In this document: piece by piece, positions 7,160-11,323 of the stretch
Layout of the letters: every line of letters begins with the position of its first letter
Numbering within the stretch: the stretch's first letter is position 1
From: Clostridia bacterium
GTDB taxonomy: Bacteria > Bacillota > Clostridia > Christensenellales > CALWSW01
Length of the DNA: 11,323 bases
Direction of reading: 5' to 3'
Assembly (NCBI GenBank): GCA_019421925.1
Contig: JAHZEH010000041.1
Coordinates: forward strand, 230 to 11,552
The notes under the pieces: generated by a model
Database searches by the model: none
Told to the model about the DNA's origin: nothing
The model's input: only the letters and a program-made list of their open reading frames with translations
Program-made: the position numbers and the translations under genes

Positions 7160-7876
7160 ATGTCCTTTCTCGAGATCGCAAACGGAAATATTATGTACTT
7201 ACTGGCCATCCTCGTGATTGTATTTGTGCTCGTGCAGTCTGTGATCTTTCTGGTCAGGGCGCTGCGCGAAGCCAGGCGCATTGGGATGGAGCAGGGGAGG
7301 ATCAAAAAGGTTATCACCTCCAGCGCCATCTTCTCAGTGGTGCCCTCGCTGCCCATCATTATCTCCCTGTTCGCCCTCATGCCTCTGTTGGGTATCCCGC
7401 TGCCCTGGATTCGTCTCTCGGTAGTGGGGTCGGCCTCCTATGAGCTGGTCGCTGCGGAGAGCGCGGCCAAGGGATTCGGCTTCTCCAACCTGTCCGAAGC
7501 GGCGGCGGGCGGCGGTCAGGCCTTTGCGGGCATTGCCTGGGTCATGACGCTGGGCATTATCTGGGGGCTGCTGTTCTCCACCTTCTATCAGAAAAAGCTC
7601 CAGAGCCAGATCGGGACCCTCCGTGAGAAGGATACCCGATGGGCGGCAATCTTCGTAGACTGCCTGTTCGTGGGCCTGGCCTCCGCTTTTGGCGGACAGA
7701 TGATCTCTGCCGGGGGCGTTACCCTTCTGACCCTTCTGACCAGCCTCTTTGCCATGATCCTTTTCACCTGGCTTTCCAGGCAGAAGGGGATGAAGTGGCT
7801 GGAGAGCTTCTCCATGTCGCTCTCTATGATCCTGGCGATGGGAATGTCCATTGTCTACACCAATTGGCTGGGCTGA
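7160..7876 (+). CDS. DUF5058-like polytopic membrane protein
   Basis: A 238-aa integral membrane protein of unknown function that I recognise, without a search, as resembling the DUF5058 family of Firmicutes. About six hydrophobic segments are visible: around 12-33, 55-78, 122-141, 163-178, 184-204 and 217-235. A basic cytoplasmic loop (LREARRIGMEQGRIKK, 35-50) follows the first. The most distinctive part is a proline-rich membrane region (VVPSLPIIISLF, then LLGIPLPWIRLSVVGSASYE, 60-95), which resembles re-entrant or substrate-path segments in transporters. No catalytic motif is evident. ATG 7160 has AGGTG (7149-7153) 6 nt upstream; an in-frame GTG at 7151 overlaps that site. It lies behind the min terminator with no clear promoter of its own and is 13 nt from the next membrane gene, so the two are probably translated together. 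Confidence 0.75.
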   Translation: MSFLEIANGNIMYLLAILVIVFVLVQSVIFLVRALREARRIGMEQGRIKKVITSSAIFSVVPSLPIIISLFALMPLLGIPLPWIRLSVVGSASYELVAAESAAKGFGFSNLSEAAAGGGQAFAGIAWVMTLGIIWGLLFSTFYQKKLQSQIGTLREKDTRWAAIFVDCLFVGLASAFGGQMISAGGVTLLTLLTSLFAMILFTWLSRQKGMKWLESFSMSLSMILAMGMSIVYTNWLG

Positions 7877-7889
7877 GGAGGGATTTGTC

Positions 7890-8576
7890 ATGAAAAACAA
7901 GGATCAGAATACCCAGAAAGTTTTCTCCCCCTATGAGGAGTCTGTGCACCGGCTGGGCCGGATCACCGGCCTTGCCGCCGTATTGATTTTTCTGGCTGTG
8001 CCCTCGGTTGTCTGTCTGTACTACAACGTATGGCCGGATGTTGGCAGCCTTTTCAAGGGGCTTGTCTCGGTGGCGTCCGTTTATCTGCCCATCGGCATCA
8101 TCGAGGTGTTCAACTATTCCCCCATGCTGGGGGCGGGCGGCTCCTATCTGGCCTTTGTTACGGGGAACATTGCCAACATGAAGGTTCCGGCTGCCGCCTC
8201 GGCGATGAAAGCGGTAGGGGTGGAACCGGGCACCCGGGAGGGCGAGCTGGTCAGCACCATCGCTGTTGCGGTATCCTCCATTGTCACGACGCTGATCGTT
8301 CTGCTGGGCGTGCTGCTGCTGGGCCCCCTGGAGCCCATCATCAACAGCCCCGCGCTCAAGCCTGCATTTGACAACGTGCTCCCCGCGCTCTTTGGCGCGC
8401 TGGGCGTCATGCTCATCTCCAAACGCTGGAAGGTGGCTATCCTGCCCATGGCCATTATGATTGCGGTCTTCCTGCTGGGGCTGAGCGAGGGTATGGTTGG
8501 GCTGATGGTACCTGTCGCTTCGCTGATCTCCATCGGGGTTGCCCGCGTAATGTATAAAAAGAACATGATTGAATAA
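7890..8576 (+). CDS. hypothetical polytopic membrane protein paired with the DUF5058-like gene
   Basis: A 228-aa integral membrane protein I cannot assign to a named family. A hydrophilic N-terminus of about 24 residues precedes roughly six hydrophobic segments (about 26-45, 57-76, 122-144, 161-177, 181-197 and 202-220). Between segments two and three lies a polar, glycine- and asparagine-rich stretch (NYSPMLGAGGSYLAFVTGN, 75-93, then IANMKVP). It contains potential ligand-binding residues and looks like the functional core. A charged loop (VEPGTREGEL, 111-120) follows. ATG 7890 has GGAGGG (7877-7882) 7 nt upstream. It starts 13 nt after the DUF5058-like gene and is closed by a terminator, so the two form a two-gene unit. 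Both being small, polytopic and adjacent suggests a heteromeric transporter, but the substrate cannot be inferred. Confidence 0.75.
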   Translation: MKNKDQNTQKVFSPYEESVHRLGRITGLAAVLIFLAVPSVVCLYYNVWPDVGSLFKGLVSVASVYLPIGIIEVFNYSPMLGAGGSYLAFVTGNIANMKVPAAASAMKAVGVEPGTREGELVSTIAVAVSSIVTTLIVLLGVLLLGPLEPIINSPALKPAFDNVLPALFGALGVMLISKRWKVAILPMAIMIAVFLLGLSEGMVGLMVPVASLISIGVARVMYKKNMIE

Positions 8577-8592
8577 AGATAGGCTAGAGAAA

Positions 8593-8633
8593 GGGCGCAA
8601 CCGGCGCGCAATGTGCATCGGTTGCGCTTCTTT
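8593..8633 (+). terminator. intrinsic terminator after the membrane protein pair
   Basis: GCGCAACCG (8595-8603) pairs perfectly with CGGTTGCGC (8619-8627), extendable by two G·U pairs. The 15-nt apical region can form a small extra stem. It is followed by TTCTTT, a modest T tract. It begins 16 nt after the stop codon. Confidence 0.7.
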
Positions 8634-8650
8634 GCTCAATCGATTATAAT
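8622..8650 (+). promoter_or_regulatory. probable sigma-A promoter for the degV-family gene
   Basis: A perfect TATAAT (8645-8650) lies 28 nt before the ATG. A 17-nt spacer places the -35 at TTGCGC (8622-8627), which matches only TTG of the consensus and lies inside the 3' arm of the preceding terminator. Confidence 0.6.
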
Positions 8651-8678
8651 GAAATAAATCCCAAACGGAGGTTTTAGA

Positions 8679-9569
8679 ATGGAATTTTCTTATATTCTTA
8701 TGACGGATTCCGATGCGGAAATGCCCTATTCCTGGCTGGCTGAATTCGATATTCAGGCGATTCTCATGCCCTATGCAGTCGACGGAGTGGAGGATGAGTT
8801 CAACTTCTTCGAAGGGCTGGATATGGCGGAGTTCTATCAAAAGATGCGCGACGGAGCCCGTGTTACCACGGCCCAGCGCAACATCGAGGATTTCAAGGCT
8901 TTCTGGCAGCCCTATCTGGAGGCGGGCAAGGACATCCTCTACCTGGGGCTCTCCTCCGAGCTGAGCGGCACCTATAACTGTGCCTGCGTTGCCCGTACGG
9001 AGATGCTGGAGCAGTTCCCTGAGCGCAAGATCATCGTGGTGGACACGCTGCGCATCTCCGCACCTCAGGCCCTTCTGGTGCGCAAGGCCGCTCAGATGCG
9101 TCTCAATGGCGCCTCCATAGAAGAGGTGGCCCAGTGGGTCGAGCAGAACAGGACCTATTTCTCCGCTTTTTTCATGGTGGATGATTTGGTCTATCTCAAG
9201 AGAGGCGGGCGCGTCTCCTCCGCCACAGCTTTCTTTGGTTCCATGCTGGACATCAAACCCATTCTTTACGAGAGCCCGGCCGGAAAGCTGGAGCCCTTTG
9301 AGAAGGCCAAGGGCCGCAAAAAGGCCATCAAGCGGATTGTACAGCTTGCGTCTGAGAACATTGCAGACGCTCAAAACGCCCTGGTGGTCATCTGCCAGGC
9401 GGACTGCGCCGCAGATGCGGCCCTGCTGGAATCCCTCATCCGGGAACAGATCAAGCCCTTTGACATCGTCATCCAGCCGGTGGGCCCCGTCATTGGTTCC
9501 CATGCCGGTCCGGGGACGCTGGCGGTTGTTTTCATGGCCAAGGGAGAAATCCAGGCCGAGATGAAATAA
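8679..9569 (+). CDS. DegV family protein (fatty-acid-binding, FakB-like)
   Basis: A 296-aa DegV-fold protein. Members bind a fatty acid in a deep pocket, and the FakB type presents it to the kinase FakA for phosphorylation before phospholipid synthesis. Family landmarks: MTDSDAEMP (8-16), RVTTAQ (61-66, usually a TS-containing loop), LGLSSELSGTY (89-99), LKRGGRVS (173-180), LDIKPIL (190-196) and the C-terminal PVGPVIGSHAGPGTLAV (267-283) with the conserved His275. The length is typical. ATG 8679 follows CGGAGG (8666-8671) by 7 nt. The gene is a single-gene unit with its own promoter and a strong terminator. No fakA-like kinase is in the window, so a FakB role is inferred from the family only. 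The substitutions TTA for the usual TS loop and SHAGPG for the usual THxGPG are conservative. Confidence 0.92.
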   Translation: MEFSYILMTDSDAEMPYSWLAEFDIQAILMPYAVDGVEDEFNFFEGLDMAEFYQKMRDGARVTTAQRNIEDFKAFWQPYLEAGKDILYLGLSSELSGTYNCACVARTEMLEQFPERKIIVVDTLRISAPQALLVRKAAQMRLNGASIEEVAQWVEQNRTYFSAFFMVDDLVYLKRGGRVSSATAFFGSMLDIKPILYESPAGKLEPFEKAKGRKKAIKRIVQLASENIADAQNALVVICQADCAADAALLESLIREQIKPFDIVIQPVGPVIGSHAGPGTLAVVFMAKGEIQAEMK

Positions 9570-9578
9570 ACGGGGCGT

Positions 9579-9617
9579 AAAACCCTCATCATAACCGATG
9601 AGGGTTTTTCCTTTTTA
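9579..9617 (+). terminator. intrinsic terminator after the degV-family gene
   Basis: AAAACCCTCATC (9579-9590) pairs perfectly with GATGAGGGTTTT (9597-9608) around a 6-nt loop, followed by TTTTTCCTTTTT. This is the strongest terminator in the window. The A run on the left side means it could also work on the opposite strand. Confidence 0.92.
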
Positions 9618-9640
9618 AATTTCAGCAAGGGGGTACTACT

Positions 9641-11263
9641 ATGAAACTACGATTCTGCGGCGCGGCGAGGGCGGTCACCGGCTCCTGCCATCTGATTGAG
9701 TCCAAGGACTGGAGCATCCTGGTGGATTGCGGCATGCGCCAGGGCAGCGACGCCAAGGATGAATACGGTGAGGGGGACTTTCCCTTCGATCCCGCGGGGA
9801 TAGACGCCCTCCTGCTCACCCATGCGCACATAGACCATTCCGGCCTGATCCCGCTGCTGGTGAAAAAAGGGTTTTCGGGCAAGGTGTTCTGTACAGCGGC
9901 CACCGCAGACCTATGTACCATTATGCTGCCTGACAGCGGGCATATTCAGGAGACGGACGCGGAGCAGCAGAACCGTAAGAGAATACGCCAGGGCAAGGAG
10001 CCCATTGAGCCCCTTTACACCCTGGAGGATGCCAACCGTGCGCTTCAGCAGTTCTTCCCCGTGGAGTACGACAGCGCTGTGGAGGTGCTCAAAGGCGTTA
10101 CGGTCCGCTTTGTAGATGCCGGGCACCTGCTTGGCTCCTCCTCCATAGAGCTCTGGGCCGAGGAGGAGGGCAAAAGCACCAAGATTGTTTTTTCCGGCGA
10201 TATAGGCAGGGACGACAGGCCGCTCATCTGCGACCCCCAGACCATTACACAAGCGGACTGCGTGCTGCTGGAGGGTACCTATGGGGACCGCGTGCACGCC
10301 CAGGAGGGAGATAAGACTGAGGTGCTCTGCCGCATCATCGGCGAGACCTTCTCCCGGGGAGGGAATTTGGTCATTCCCGCCTTTGCGGTGGGGCGTACTC
10401 AGGAGATTTTATATTATATCGCCAAGATCATTCGGGAGAAGCGTCTGCCACAGTTCCCCGACATTCCTGTTTATCTCGACAGCCCCCTGGGCATTGAAGC
10501 CACTCTCATCTACAGCAAAAACGCCAGACGGTACTATGATGAGGAGGCACTGGCTCTGATTAAAAACGGCCAGGACCCGCTGGTCTTTGACTCACTCCAT
10601 GTTGCCAAGTCCGTTGAGGAGTCCAAACTCATCAACGAGGACAAGGCCCCCAAGGTCATTCTCTCGGCCAGCGGCATGTGCGACGCGGGCCGCATCCGCC
10701 ATCATCTCAAGCACAACCTCTGGCGGCAGGAGTGCACCGTGCTCTTTGTGGGCTACCAGGCTGTGGGGACGGTTGGGCGCATGCTGCTCGATGGGGCTAA
10801 AAAGGTCAAGCTTTTCGGGGAGGAGATCAGTGTTGCAGCCCGGATTGAGCGCATTGAGGGCTTTTCCGGCCACGCGGACGCGGACGAGCTTGTCGAGTGG
10901 ATGCAGGGCTTTGAGCGCAACCCCTCCAATGTTTTTCTGGTGCATGGGGAGGATGAGGCGCTGGAGGCTTTGAGCGAGCGCCTGCAGTATGAACTGGGGG
11001 AAAATGTTGTCATCCCGAGGCTGGGCGACGTATTTGACTTGGGCTCCAGCGAATTTGTCAGCGCCAATTTTGCCGCGCCCCAGCGCGCTGCCCAGGGCGA
11101 GGTGCTTCTTACCGCCCTTCTGGATCAGAGCGAACGTATTTACCGGCTGCTGCGCGAACTGGAGCGCGGCGGCATTCAGGACGATACCCAGATGCTCAAG
11201 TTGGAGATCATGAAGGAGGATTTGTGCACGCTCGCTGATAAATGGCAGGGCCTGCTCCGTTAA
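9641..11263 (+). CDS. beta-CASP metallo-beta-lactamase-fold RNase (YSH1/COG1236-like)
   Basis: A 540-aa predicted zinc-dependent RNA nuclease of the beta-CASP group, related to CPSF73/YSH1. Metal ligands are visible: HAHIDH (61-66), the DAGHLLGS histidine (His161) and SGDIGR (Asp187). The beta-CASP domain follows, with the acidic LLEGTYGDR motif (209-217), the PAFAVGRTQE segment (246-255), SASGMCDAGRIRHHL (342-356) and GFSGHAD (407-413). The last histidine motif is VHGE (434-437). Residues from about 465 form an extra charged, helical C-terminal tail with no motif I know. ATG 9641 has AGGGGG (9628-9633) 7 nt upstream. The gene sits directly behind a strong terminator, yet I see no clear promoter in the 70-nt gap. 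It is distinct from RNase J, which starts differently and is translated with a longer C-domain. The in vivo substrate is unknown. Confidence 0.93.
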   Translation: MKLRFCGAARAVTGSCHLIESKDWSILVDCGMRQGSDAKDEYGEGDFPFDPAGIDALLLTHAHIDHSGLIPLLVKKGFSGKVFCTAATADLCTIMLPDSGHIQETDAEQQNRKRIRQGKEPIEPLYTLEDANRALQQFFPVEYDSAVEVLKGVTVRFVDAGHLLGSSSIELWAEEEGKSTKIVFSGDIGRDDRPLICDPQTITQADCVLLEGTYGDRVHAQEGDKTEVLCRIIGETFSRGGNLVIPAFAVGRTQEILYYIAKIIREKRLPQFPDIPVYLDSPLGIEATLIYSKNARRYYDEEALALIKNGQDPLVFDSLHVAKSVEESKLINEDKAPKVILSASGMCDAGRIRHHLKHNLWRQECTVLFVGYQAVGTVGRMLLDGAKKVKLFGEEISVAARIERIEGFSGHADADELVEWMQGFERNPSNVFLVHGEDEALEALSERLQYELGENVVIPRLGDVFDLGSSEFVSANFAAPQRAAQGEVLLTALLDQSERIYRLLRELERGGIQDDTQMLKLEIMKEDLCTLADKWQGLLR

Positions 11264-11271
11264 ATAGACGG

Positions 11272-11299
11272 TTGACAAAATGCGCGGACGTGCTATAAT
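11272..11299 (+). promoter_or_regulatory. strong sigma-A promoter for a gene beyond the window
   Basis: A perfect TTGACA (11272-11277), a 16-nt spacer and a perfect TATAAT (11294-11299) preceded by TGC (extended -10). It begins 9 nt after the stop of the preceding gene and reads rightward. This is the best promoter in the window. Confidence 0.9.
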
Positions 11300-11302
11300 T
11301 TC

Positions 11303-11316
11303 ATTTAGTGATTTAG
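11303..11316 (+). repeat. short tandem ATTTAG repeat just downstream of the right-edge promoter
   Basis: ATTTAG occurs at 11303-11308 and again at 11311-11316, spaced 8 bp apart, covering the expected transcription start region. This could be part of an operator, but the repeat is short and the window ends 7 bases later. Confidence 0.3.
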
Positions 11317-11323
11317 CATGATA

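Noticed and set aside
7084..7443. 119-codon open frame overlapping the start of the DUF5058-like gene
   Set aside because: It runs through the minE terminator, has no ribosome binding site at its start, and is in another frame from the well-supported membrane protein.
7824..9503. 559-codon open frame on the minus strand across the membrane pair and degV-family gene
   Set aside because: It crosses two real genes plus the terminator and promoter between them, has a low-complexity His/Gly/Asp-rich translation, and shows no domain.

Overview
The window looks like a chromosomal segment of a fairly G+C-rich Gram-positive anaerobe of the Clostridia (Oscillospiraceae-like is my guess; no rRNA or other phylogenetic marker is present). 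The reasons are the Firmicute-type mreBCD–PBP2 cell-wall cluster joined to a complete minC-minD-minE set (MinE is typical of many Clostridia but absent from Bacillus), strong GGAGG-type ribosome binding sites, a DegV protein and a DUF5058-like membrane protein. All eleven recognisable genes are on the + strand and coding density is high. No gene-free stretch exceeds 300 bases, and I see no mobile element, CRISPR, tRNA or rRNA.

Layout. (1) 58-1110: an MreB/actin-like protein followed by an intrinsic terminator (1127-1173). (2) A new promoter (-10 at 1195-1200) opens the run mreC-mreD-PBP2 (1235-5076), which after a 160-nt structured leader continues into minC-minD-minE (5237-7077) and ends at a terminator (7096-7122). 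(3) Two adjacent small polytopic membrane proteins (7160-8576), the first resembling DUF5058, with a terminator behind them. (4) A degV-family gene (8679-9569) with its own promoter and terminator. (5) A beta-CASP metallo-beta-lactamase-fold RNase (9641-11263). (6) At the right edge, a near-perfect sigma-A promoter for a gene outside the window.

How it fits together. The left two thirds form a cell-shape and division-site module. MreB filaments, MreC and MreD position the elongation transpeptidase PBP2 along the side wall, and MinCDE keeps FtsZ rings away from the poles. The right third is ordinary housekeeping: a probable membrane transport pair, a lipid-binding DegV protein and an RNA-processing nuclease.

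Most unusual points. The MreB lacks the residues normally needed for ATP hydrolysis: the catalytic Glu region and the phosphate-2 Asp are replaced. PBP2 carries a charged, helical insertion of about 80 residues inside its transpeptidase domain. The DUF5058-like protein and its neighbour look like an uncharacterised two-subunit membrane system. I do not see a clearly novel multi-gene defence or mobile system.
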